Assembly: GCF_035222485.1 (NCBI RefSeq)
Contig: NW_026946671.1
Location: 806,001-870,000 of the forward strand
Reading direction: 5' to 3'
Length of the DNA stretch: 64,000 bases
Origin: Podospora pseudoanserina
Lineage: Eukaryota; Ascomycota; Sordariomycetes; Sordariales; Podosporaceae
Position 1 is the first letter of the stretch. Each line of letters opens with the position of its first letter. The notes under the pieces are model-generated. The model did not search any database. It saw nothing but the letters and a program-made list of their open reading frames with translations, and had not been told where the DNA came from. A program made the translations under genes and the position numbers. Of the stretch, positions 1 through 9,292 are shown piece after piece.

Positions 1-1767
1 CCTCCTCCTCGTCTCGACCCCCTCATCACCCTCCCTATTAACCCTCCTAACCCACTCCATCTCCTGCTCCCTTACCTCCCTCTCCACAACCTCCATAATC
101 TCAATCTCTTCCACCATCCCCCCCATCAGGTCTTTCACCCCATTCAGCACCCTCCCCAACCCCCCCGCCTCACCAGCCTCACGCCCGTCCAAAATTCCAT
201 ACAACTCCTGGCTAACAGCATGAACCTTCCTGCTTATACTCCCAATCTCCTCCTTCCACTCCCGCCCAATGCCCTCCACCAACCCCCACTCCCCCTTCTC
301 CCTTGCAATCATCACCTCCTCCGCCTGACCCAACCACTTCCCAAACCTCGCCACAACCCTCGAATACCTCCCCCCATTCTCCGTCAGCCCCCACACCTTG
401 CCCAGCACCTCATCCAAAACCCTCACCCTCCCCTCCAGTCCCTTTCCCCCTCCCCAGTCCAACAACTCTTTCGCCCTGTCATCCTCCCCCCTTCGTCCCT
501 CTAACTTGACCACCTCCTTTTCTAGCCCAGCCAGCACCCCGAATCTGCCCCGTAACCTTTCATATGCCGACCCCTCCCATTGGAGTTTTGTCTCTTCGGC
601 CGACTGATGCAGCAGGGATAGTTGAAGTAATTCGGTTTGCAGCCGTGCTGTCTCTGCTGAGATGGCCAGGTTGGCGGGTAGTTTGCTTGGCGACGGGGGG
701 GCTAATATTTCTCTGGCGGACAGTTTTGGCAGCTGGGGGTTTTTTGAGGGGGAAAAGTGTTGTTGGTGCGTGTTGAATTCTGGTTTTGTCTTTGCCGCCA
801 GCGCACCTTGTGGTAGTTTGAGGGATCTGGTTCTGCCAACTCCCGGTGTTGATGGCTGGGTGGAAAGGGAAGGGTGAGATGGGGCGCGTTTGTGAGGAGG
901 AGGAGGAGGAGGAGGAGGAGGAGGGGCGCGTGTGATGGGGGTTTGGAACGGTCCGTCGTCGTGGTGGAAGTAGTAGAAGTGGAGGTTTGGGATGTTGATG
1001 ATGGTGGTCGGAGGGTTTTACTGCTCGAAAGGGTGGTCACGCTTGATTTTGCGCGTGAGTGGGCGGCGGTGGTGGTGGTGGAGGGGATGCGTTTTGGTGG
1101 TGGGATTGGACCGCCTGATGTTGTCGGCCTGCGCGAGGTTGATTCGGTGACTGTCTGGCGGCGGGATAGAGGTGTTGGCGGCTGCTGCTCTGCCGCGATG
1201 GTAGTAGTCGTCCCCGTCCCCGTCCCCGTCCCCGTCCCCGTCCCCGTCCCCGTCCCCGTCCGTCTAGGAGGCGCAATACCCGACCCCTCTGGAGAAGCTG
1301 CCGACTTGGCGGAGGAGGCACCGAGAAACTGCCGTGTCGACGCCGCCCTCGTAAGCCGTGTCGTCCCGGGTATATCCCCATTCCCCGCCGAAGCAGAAGA
1401 AACCGAAACCTGCCTCGTCGACGGCGCCCTCCCCAATCTCGATGAGTCTGGGTTGGTAGAAGAAGAAGAAGCAGAAGAAACCTGCCCCGCCCCCGTCCCC
1501 GTCGTCGTCATCGTCGTCGTCCTTCCACCACCACCACCACCACCACCACCACCAAAACTCCAGACAAGGGTCTACTACCCCTTGCAACCCCCGCCGCCCG
1601 CCTAAGTGTACGCTCAGATACCGTTCCCGTTCCCGTTGAAGATGCCCCCTGATCGGCAATTGACTTTCGCTCCCGAGCCCCCCCTTGTTGTGATGCTCAC
1701 CCACCGTAGTCGGCTTCCTCAAACTCCTCGCGCGACCAGGCAGCGCGCTGTTCTGCGTGGACGACAT
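1..1767 (-). CDS. Coiled-coil protein with low-complexity N-terminus (3' end outside window)
   Basis: I do not recognise the function. The N-terminal part from ATG 1767 is Ser/Thr/Arg-rich, with Gly-Thr repeats from an ACGGGG hexamer array and motifs such as TSGGPIPPPKRIPS. After a proline run near 900 the frame reads QQHFSPSKN, then APPSPSKLPANLAISAE, then a charged coiled-coil stretch (LQTELLQLSLLHQSAEETKL) that stays open to base 1. The N-terminal frame (1511-1020) and the C-terminal frame (about 880-1) differ, so an intron or frame change must lie between about 850 and 1020. A GTGGGT/GTGAGC donor-like site near 1695-1704 suggests a short first exon. The alternating proline and coiled-coil layout suggests a cytoskeletal or scaffold protein, but that is inference. 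The open frame on the plus strand (874-1605) is antisense low complexity. Confidence 0.55.
1211..1262. repeat. TCCCCG hexanucleotide minisatellite, about 8 units
   Basis: Eight near-perfect six-base units lie inside the coding region of the coiled-coil gene. Read on the minus strand they give a Gly-Thr repeat. Unit-number changes would keep the reading frame. GGA (about 895-923) and CCA (about 1528-1553) triplet runs flank it. Confidence 0.85.
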
Positions 1768-2378
1768 GATGATATCGCCACAATATTTCACGCCGTAAAA
1801 ATTTAGGTGTCAAAAATACCACAAACCCAAACCCAAACCCAAACACACACACGCCGACTTTTGTTGTTGTTTGTTGTCTTGGCGATCGAGGCTGAATGGA
1901 GTGATTGGCCCCTGTATTGACAGCTAGCTCCAACAGCCCTGTGCCACCCCAGCTGGGGAAAAGAAAGTGGGGCGCCTTGCAACGTCACCCCCCATCTCAC
2001 CTTCAGCAAACATCGCAACCTCACAATCACCATTTCCAAGTAGGTAGTCTCAGATGAACATCCAACTCAATCTCATTAACCTTCCCACACCTCCAATACT
2101 CTGACCCAAAGACCCCCTATAAAATAATTGTACACGGTATCAAAAATATACAACTTCCACAACCCAAAGCCCTCCTCCAGTAAATGATCAAAACTCGACG
2201 TTCCGTCCATCACATCTGACCCTTCCCTCCCCCCAAAAACCAACTAACAACCAACCAACTGAAAAGGTGAAAATTCATCTCGCCCTCCTCTCAAAATCTC
2301 TTCATTATTATTCCCCAAGATCACACCCCCATCTACTCATAAATCTTCAAAATTTATCCCGCCGTAAAATCCCCAATC
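1768..2378. other. Intergenic, no gene seen
   Basis: This holds the upstream side of the coiled-coil gene and the 3' side of the next minus-strand gene. It has an imperfect AAACCC run at about 1824-1845 and pyrimidine-rich sequence. No open frame has convincing protein character. Confidence 0.6.
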
Positions 2379-4514
2379 TCACACATCACCCCCCTCCCCC
2401 CTCCCCTTCTCCTCAACAGCCTTGATCACCACCCCCAAATCCCCTCTACTCCTCTTCAACAACCCCACACACCCCGAACAAACATTCAAATAACACGCAC
2501 TACAAATATAACACTCCGCATTCCGATCCTTGTGCCCACACGTCCGGCACGCAATCGGATTATTCTTTTGCTTCCCCGCCGTCATGATCCTATGGCTAGT
2601 GATACACCGAAAATGCTTCTCCTGCAACGGCCTAGCATCCAGTATCTCCTCCGCCGGCGCAGGCGTGAACCAGTTTCTGGGAAACAACCCCGCCCCAGGG
2701 TTATCCGTCTCATCTGGTGCGTTTGGGTCGTGTTCCCGGAGGGGATAATCCAAAAACTCTGGTCGGATTGCTGGTGGTGCTGCTCGGAGCGTAATGACTG
2801 ATCCGTCTTCAGACACGGGCTTGCCACCCCAAGCCGGGCTCTGCGGTCGTGATTGCGGTTGCCTTTGAAACGGTGGCTGCAATTCCAGAGACGAACCTGC
2901 AGGATCCCGTCGGTTCGGTCCAAACCCAGAACCAGAGTCGGCTCGGAAGCGGGCCGAGTGCGGGGGGTTCGCGAACCGGTCACGGCTAGGCACAGGCGAA
3001 GATGGCAAACCGTTTGGTGAGCGACCATTAAATCCCCCGTTGCTGGCCTTGGGCGCCAAATTGGGACTGCTTCTAGCTTGTCGTAATGCGTGCTCCGGAG
3101 GGGGGCCCAGCGCGCTTCGTGACACAGAAGGCGGCGGCGGCGGCGCCGGCCTTTGCTCACTTGGCAACTCTGGGGTAATCGCCGGCGATATTGGCGACAC
3201 GGCCATGGCCATCACGGGACTTTCGACATCATTCGCCCCGTACTCTGGCGTCGGCAATCGCCGGGCGGATAATGGCGACACAACCGGCAACGAGCTGGAA
3301 GGACTGGAAGCCTTTTCGATCGGCGGACTTTGGCTGCCCTTCCTCCTCAACTTGTCCTTCACATGGGACACTTCTTGTCCCATATTGACCTCGATCTGCG
3401 GCACCGCCTGCTCACTCGGATGCACCGGCCGAATATTTCGCCCTGGCAATCCACCTGCAAAATTTTGGGGTGGTGGGGCACGTTGTGCCGTGGACGGGGG
3501 AGGTTGCTCTTGCGGTTCTGAAGAGTGAGGCTGCTGTGAAGGTGGTTGTGGCGTTTGTTTGGACGCAGCGGTGGATCCGTTGCTGGAAGCAAGGTTGAGT
3601 TCAGGAACGTCAACTTTTTTCTCGGCTTTTAGTGATCTTCTTCTCCAGAGCTGATCCTGTGGAGAACGGTTATCTACTAGCGGGGATGTGGCCGTGTGCG
3701 TGGATGCTGGTGGTTGGACAGACGATGATGATATCTGCAGACTCGTCGGTGTTTGCGGTCTGGCAAGCCGCTGGGCATCTTTCAGAGGCGGTGGAGGTGG
3801 TAGCTCTTCGAGGTCTTCTTTAAACATCTGGTGAGTAAAAGTGCTGGGTTTTTGTGTTTGAGCATGTTGGCCGGAGGGCAATGACGGAAGTGTTTGCGAC
3901 TGAATGCGAGCCTCGTTTCCTATTGTGGGCGACGACGCTGAATGAGAATCTTTGGATGGAACAATGGAAACCACTTCATTGGCAGAGTTTGTTGATGTCC
4001 TCGGTGTAGAATCAGATGTGTGGTTGGAGTAGGCAGACAGTAGACTGGAGTATGAGCCAGCAGGTGAGGGAACTCTCTCTGGCAACGTCGGGCTTGGGAT
4101 AGATGTCGGGGCCGGACCCGAGGGGCTTGCAACAGTCGGCGAGGCGACGGGCCGTCGGCGTGGCACACTCATCGGGGGTGGGAGTCCGGGAGACTTTGCA
4201 GGCAGGCGCGGGAGAGGTGAATCTGGGGGAGGCTGAGCAACGGCAGCCATGGTATAAGCAGTCTTGGTGGTGAAGGTGCTCCTGGTGTCCCAGTCCTTTG
4301 CGGCCGGTACGGGCTTCTTGATGATGGGAAGGGGGGCTCCAGCAACAGGTGTCTTGGGCAGGTCCTTCTTTGGTGGCGGAGGCAGTGGGAGGTCAGACCC
4401 GAACGAGTCCGTGTCGAAGTCGAGAGCAGGCAAAGAAGGAGGGACAGGGAGGGCCTTTGAGAAGCGAGACTTGCCGCCCGTTTTAGGGAGCTGCAAGCTC
4501 GCGGTTTCCATCAT
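2379..4514 (-). CDS. Disordered proline-rich protein with C-terminal cysteine cluster
   Basis: A single open frame of 711 residues. The frame extends upstream to 4619, but the double ATG at 4514/4511 begins the protein-like sequence (MMETASLQLPKTGG), so I start there. Residues 1 to about 620 are Pro/Ser-rich and predicted disordered, with repeated short PPPP and SPxxP patches typical of SH3 or WW ligands. The last 90 residues are compact: a C-x2-C (CRTC), then CYIC, CSAC and CSGC pairs spaced like a treble-cleft or double zinc ribbon, preceded by EKHFRCITSHRI. Such a tail normally binds zinc and a partner. No enzyme motif is visible and I know no name for it. No intron is needed. Possible roles are adaptor or cytoskeletal regulator, but nothing here proves that. 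Confidence 0.8.
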   Translation of the reverse strand: MMETASLQLPKTGGKSRFSKALPVPPSLPALDFDTDSFGSDLPLPPPPKKDLPKTPVAGAPLPIIKKPVPAAKDWDTRSTFTTKTAYTMAAVAQPPPDSPLPRLPAKSPGLPPPMSVPRRRPVASPTVASPSGPAPTSIPSPTLPERVPSPAGSYSSLLSAYSNHTSDSTPRTSTNSANEVVSIVPSKDSHSASSPTIGNEARIQSQTLPSLPSGQHAQTQKPSTFTHQMFKEDLEELPPPPPLKDAQRLARPQTPTSLQISSSSVQPPASTHTATSPLVDNRSPQDQLWRRRSLKAEKKVDVPELNLASSNGSTAASKQTPQPPSQQPHSSEPQEQPPPSTAQRAPPPQNFAGGLPGRNIRPVHPSEQAVPQIEVNMGQEVSHVKDKLRRKGSQSPPIEKASSPSSSLPVVSPLSARRLPTPEYGANDVESPVMAMAVSPISPAITPELPSEQRPAPPPPPSVSRSALGPPPEHALRQARSSPNLAPKASNGGFNGRSPNGLPSSPVPSRDRFANPPHSARFRADSGSGFGPNRRDPAGSSLELQPPFQRQPQSRPQSPAWGGKPVSEDGSVITLRAAPPAIRPEFLDYPLREHDPNAPDETDNPGAGLFPRNWFTPAPAEEILDARPLQEKHFRCITSHRIMTAGKQKNNPIACRTCGHKDRNAECYICSACYLNVCSGCVGLLKRSRGDLGVVIKAVEEKGRGEGGDV

Positions 4515-6597
4515 CTTGTTCGTCTCGTTTTGCCCGCGTGTGGATCGAGGTAGGCACGGATAGTAGCGTAGCGCACGTCGGGATCTTTTTTTTTTTTTGC
4601 TCACTTTTCCTTCAAGCAACGCGGCGAGACCCGCAGCTGGTGTCGCACATGGACTCGCTCACTGGCGATATCCCGGCTCTTCTCCGTCAAATGAGTTTCT
4701 GGATTCCTTGTTCCTCGCGGATGTCGGGCTGTTTGTTGGTCATCAACTTTCACCACACCCCTGGTCCATCAAATCAAGCAATCTGAGTCAAAAGGCGTGC
4801 GCATAAAGTAGGGGTATAAAACAGAGGCAATAACAAGACAGCAAATAATAAACCGAAAAAATAAGAGCAAAAAGAAAATAAGAAAAAAAAAAGGATTCGG
4901 GATGCCGGGACGGACGGGACAACGGGGTTTTCGAGTCTTTTGCTGGTGACGCTGCAAACAGGCATCCAACCCACTTTCCACAGCAGGGCTCAAATTAGAC
5001 GATCGCCGCGGGGAGTGTTAACCCCCTGGCTCCCTGGCCGGCTGAAACACAGCTTGACTGGCTAGAGAGCGGGAGAAATCCCAACAGGGCGGGCTGGTTG
5101 GTCCATCACAAGGATAGAGTGCCAGCGATGACTCGCTAGAATTTCTGCGATCCAAGAAAAAAAGGCCCATTGTATTTTTCTGTCGTATCGACGTTTATGC
5201 CGTGGCAGCCGTGATGATGATGATGATGATGATAACAAGAGCAGAGTATACGGGACATAAGCGAGAGACATACTGGGTTTGTTTCTCTGTCAGTTCATAA
5301 TTCTCGTTGTCGATAGTCTCGTTCGATATTCGAGAGGGGACATTAGATGACGTCTTTTTCCCTTCCCTGGCCCTGTCGTTGAAGATAGCGGCAATCGCGG
5401 TGGAGGCGTCGTGTGGATGTTGCAAGTGTGCATTGGTTCCCGCAGCCACAACTCTCTTGGCTGTTAGTAATCCCTCACAAAATGGCTGGGATGACTAACA
5501 GGGCAGGAGATTACACGACGATCCCTTCTGTAACGCCAACAACGGACATCCAACGTGGGGGTTTTAGTTCTCGTCGGGCAAGACATTTTTTATTTTTTTT
5601 TCGATATTGGGCCTCTCTGACCGAGAGGTAAAAGAAGGGAAAAGAAGGCGACTCTCGGGATGCAATGCCACCTCACCTGCATGATGACTTTTCCTCAGAG
5701 ATTTTCTCCCATGCACGTCGGCATTTCACTGCACCCATGTGCTCATGCAAGAGAATTGTTCTGTGCCTCTTTCTGTCGTGTCCGGCAGGTTGCCTGCGTC
5801 GAACCACTCCTATATGTACGGGATTACGAGGCACACACACTGTGTTCGAGAAGGGTTCCGAAGTTGGGGGTGTGACCTATTCATCAGGACCTGCATTTCA
5901 ACACGTCACTGAGGGGAAAATGTGTGGGTGGGAGCGTTTCCGGGGCCGGATGAGAGGTAGTTAAAGAGTTCATTTGGAAAAGGGACAGACACTCTTGCGT
6001 CGGTGAGGGTGAGCGGGATGGTGGTTACACCGTTTGAACAATACAGCCACCCCCTGGGCTCCTGAGCGTTGACATGTTGAGGCAGGTTTTCCTTGCACAA
6101 AAGGGCCCGGCAGTGACTCGATTCTGCTATTTTGGTCGTCGAGTCCGAGTGGACCTGGGCACAAGCTTCTTTTTGGTCATTGCTTGTCCGCATGGCCAGC
6201 CGTGGTACATATCGTCATGACCAAACGGTGGAATCTGAAGTATGGGGCTTGTCAGGTACAATGCGCAAAGATGCAGAGGTGTCCAAGCTTGCTCATGGTA
6301 GGGCCGTAAGTTATGGTCATCATCTGGGGAAGAAGAAGCTCAGATGAGCGAGCTTGGTTGAGATGGCAGGTCAGAAGGCGGAAAGCTGTAACTAGGTAGG
6401 TACCTTGGGCGGGCGAACAGGAACGGTGTCAAGATCGTCGACCATAGACAGTTTGGTTGTCGTTGAACCAACCTCTCCAACTAGACAGAGTCAACCCACG
6501 ACAAATTCCTGTTACGCACTCGACCTCTCTCGTCGTCACAAAAATGAAGCCCCCCCCCTCCCACATCCTCCTCACCACCGTCCCTCTATCCCGCGCC
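4515..6597. other. Long intergenic region, no gene seen
   Basis: This is the upstream region of the disordered-protein gene. It contains a T10 run near 4587, an A-rich strand near 4850-4890, a GAT microsatellite near 5215-5232 and a TAGGTAGGTACCT motif at 6392-6406. Short open frames occur on both strands, but none shows family motifs or plausible splice-joined coding. Confidence 0.6.
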
Positions 6598-7266
6598 ATC
6601 TGCCTCTCGCGCCGGGGCTGTACCTGCGTACGCAGCAGGAGGTGTATCTCGCGAGGGCGAGGCAAAGGTGGGAGTGGTTTCGGGGTGGTGGGATGATTAA
6701 TGAGCAGAACCTCGTCAATGATGGGTTGACGGAGGATGGGAGTTGTAGAAATAATGGCCAGACGGAGTGGAGTTATAATCAGGGGGTGGTGCTGGGGGTG
6801 GGGGGCTGGTCGGTTGGTGTGTTATATGGAAGGTAGCCTGTGTTGAACCGCTGCCAATGGGGAATAGATGTTTATACAGCTACGAAGGATAGTCAATATC
6901 TTTCCCAAGCGAGGAAAATCGCCGATGCGGCGGTGGCGAGTTCTAGTCTTTTGATGGTGTCTTCTTCGGGGATTCTAACCGAGTCTTGTGAGGGGGATGG
7001 GAATTGTAATAATGACCAGCAGGCTTTCAAGGGGATAGTTGCGTATAATCTTGCAAAGTTGGATAGGACGTACCCGGGTGAGAGGCCGTATAAAAGGGGT
7101 GTTGACTCGATGGGCGGAGGAGATGTGGCAGAATGATCGGGGGGTGGTGAGCAAGTGGGAAGGATGGGGAGCGGAACTTGCATGGTGTTTCTTAGGGTGG
7201 GCCCTACGAGAAGGGGAGTTTGGGGAAGCAGATTTCGGTGGCGGGGTTGTTTGTGAGTTTGGTTGA
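6598..7266 (+). pseudogene. Decayed glycoside hydrolase family 76 (alpha-1,6-mannanase type) gene
   Basis: Three pieces in different frames match the C-terminal half of fungal GH76 proteins (Dcw1/Dfg5-like), which act on alpha-1,6-mannan in the cell wall. Piece one (about 6598-6790) reads MINEQNLVNDGL, then CRNNGQTEWSYNQGVVLG, the family's most conserved block. Piece two (about 6871-7080) reads ATKDSQYLSQARKIADAAV and CNNDQQAFKGIVAYNLAKL. Piece three (about 7110-7200) reads MWQNDRGVV in another frame. There is no start, no signal peptide and no N-terminal catalytic half upstream. A stop and about 80 unmatched bases separate pieces one and two; the GTAGCC...AATAG at 6834-6869 could be a decayed intron. 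This is therefore a truncated gene with at least two frame breaks. It lies beside a dispersed repeat and a minisatellite, which fits a degenerating accessory spot. Confidence 0.7.
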
Positions 7267-7727
7267 GTAGGTAGAGAGATCGATTGGGAGAGGAAGGTAA
7301 GTGGTTCATTGGGAATAATTGCCTTTTACTTGCTGGTATAAGTTAAAGAAAGGTGAAGACCAATCAGCTACCCACATAACCTGATAAGATCCTCTCATCC
7401 ACCAAGCCAAAACAAAGGCCAACCAAAGTGAAAGTGGACAGAATGACTGGATGTTATCTGGCTAACTTACAGCAAGCAGCGTGTGCAAGAGATCAAGGCT
7501 GCATCCAAGCATTTGCCCACTTCCAGCTCTCAACCTGGCTCGGTGAAACCGTCGGAAAGAGCTCGAACAGAGGGTGGTATGTTGGCGGTATTGTGTGGAG
7601 GAAAACCAACTGTGAGCGACTTAATGGCAGAGAAGAAGCCATCCTTTATACTGGCTTTAGCTTGATGGATAGATGGTACCCTTAAGCCTTCTCAAGAGGC
7701 ACGCGCAAGCCGAAAGGAGAAGAGAAT
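7267..7727. other. Intergenic, no gene seen
   Basis: Sequence between the GH76 remnant and the dispersed repeat. Short open frames (for example 7428-7685) have no recognisable motifs. Confidence 0.5.
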
Positions 7728-8318
7728 AGCGCTTCTCTGCGCCGCGTTAGCAGTTGCGGCATTCTCTTGAGCGAGCTCGCCCGCGAGGGCGTCGGCCCAG
7801 TCAAACCATGGGGCGGCAAACGAAAAGTCCATCTTTGGCAAAGAAATTGAGAGAACCTATACGGAACCCCCTATTTAGCTTACCAGCACCCCCCCTTAAT
7901 ATAGAATTTAACTATATTGCGAGGCATAATTATTAAGGGTTAAAAGACATTCGATAGGCTCTAAGGGATAGCTAAAAAAATGTTAAAATATAATTAGAAA
8001 AACGTTAAAAGATAATCAAAAGACGTTAAAAGATAGTGAAGAGGCCTCAAAAGATAGTTAAAAAGGTTTAAAAGATAATGAAAAGGCTTTAAAAGATAGT
8101 GAAGAGGGCTGGAAAGACAATTTAAAAGCCTTAAAAGATAATTCTAAGGCCTTTAAAGATAATTTGAAAACTTATTATGTTTTCTTTTAAGGGCCTTTAT
8201 TATATTATCGGAAAGGTAAGTAAACAGGTATGGGGGGGTGGGAGGCTGGTAAGACAAATAGGGTGCTCCGTAAAGGTTATCTCAAGAAATTTGCCAAATT
8301 GCTTGTTCGGTCTCTAGG
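7728..8318 (-). repeat. Dispersed repeat, copy A (split by an AT-rich insert)
   Basis: Bases 7728-7842 and 8284-8318 match the contiguous copy B at 17087-17247 over nearly their whole length. Shared stretches are AGCGCTTCTCTGCGCCGCGT, GCTCGCCCG, TCATCTTTGGCAAA (one mismatch) and GCCAAATTGCT...CGGTCTCTAGG. On the minus strand both copies encode a similar peptide: MDFSFAAPWFDWADALAG here against MNFSFGTSWFAWAAALTG in copy B, then AQENA and AAQRS in both. Amino-acid similarity kept across many base changes suggests the ancestor was protein coding. Several differences are C/T or G/A transitions. In copy A 441 bp of AT-rich DNA separates the two parts. I cannot assign a family and see no transposase, terminal repeats or target-site duplication. 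Confidence 0.75.
8004..8171 (-). repeat. 21-bp minisatellite, eight units, heptapeptide periodicity
   Basis: Eight contiguous units of exactly 21 bp, for example GTTAAAAGATAATCAAAAG plus AC, followed on the left by two or three more degenerate units to about 7941. Because 21 bp is seven codons, one minus-strand frame reads a heptapeptide array with consensus A-F-x-L-S-F-K (ALELSFK, AFKLSFQ, PSSLSFK, AFSLSFK, ASSLSFN). Two of the eight units hold a stop. The array lies inside the split dispersed repeat and runs in the same orientation as that repeat's coding strand. Confidence 0.85.
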
Positions 8319-9292
8319 CCGTGAAGAGTGGTCTCCTCGAGAGGGCAAGGTGGGGAGGATTGATGCAGCTTGTTCGCAGGCTGGTAGATCGCGAGCAAGG
8401 GCATGGTGTTCACTGGTGCGCACGCGCAGCTTCTCAGTGTAAGACGCTAAGTAATCCCTCGTCAGCTAGGCGAGCAGGCGAGGAAGCGCTGAATGGCCTC
8501 TCAAAGGACCTGGAGCGCTCCTTCATCAGCGACTGCATGTGAGAGCTCCTCGCAGCTTGTCATTACCACCCGGCTTGCCCGTGTTTCAGCTCAGGGGACG
8601 ACTGGACTTTTTTTCTTTTTTTTGTCTGTGATCCTTGGCTTGCTTGCCGGGGAACTCTACCAGAGCGGCGCTTTCACACGATGCTCTTCGTCCTTGCAAT
8701 ACCTGTCATCAAATGGGTGTTTAAAATCAGATGAAAATCGTCGAAAGAGCAGCGCCTCCTCGCGATTATCAACCCCAAAGCTTGGATGGGAGAGGTTCAA
8801 AGGAAATCACAGCCCGTTGTCAAATGACGGAAACATTTCATGTCATATTACACAAGCCAGCAATAAAGTCGATATCTAGTAATCAAACACTTTTTATTCT
8901 CGCTTCCCGGCTATAAAGCCTACCACGCTGCAAAAGAGGTCTCCCTCATATAAAAAATACAGCAACAGCGGTCCATGACGGATATAAACATCCCATCCAT
9001 CATCATGACCGACCCATGACAAAAGTCATCCCCATCGACGTCCGCTCAAGCGCCCCCCATTACCAGAAGAATATTAAAAAAAAAAAAAAAAGGACAGAAA
9101 ACAACAACTATTTCCCAGCCTGTTCCCCTCAGCCGACCGACAACAACAGGCCATGAGTGGAGGTATCTTCCGCAAAAAAACAACATAAGAATGTGTGTAG
9201 TAAACAACACAAAACCCCAAGCAAGTATTTTTCATGGGCAAGAGCCCGCATCGTTAACACATGTACCCAACTTGTTCTCAACTCCACATGAC
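8319..9292. other. Intergenic, includes likely pacC 3' region
   Basis: No convincing coding frame. A pyrimidine tract (8608-8630) and an A15 run (about 9077-9091) are present. The last few hundred bases before 9293 are probably pacC 3' untranslated sequence on the minus strand. Confidence 0.5.

Noticed and set aside
874-1605. 243-codon plus-strand frame over the coiled-coil gene
   Set aside because: Val/Arg/Pro homopolymers are the antisense of triplet and hexamer repeats in the minus-strand gene.
1824-1845. AAACCC run resembling telomere repeat
   Set aside because: Fungal telomere repeat is TTAGGG/CCCTAA; this is an imperfect hexamer run inside a gene-rich region.
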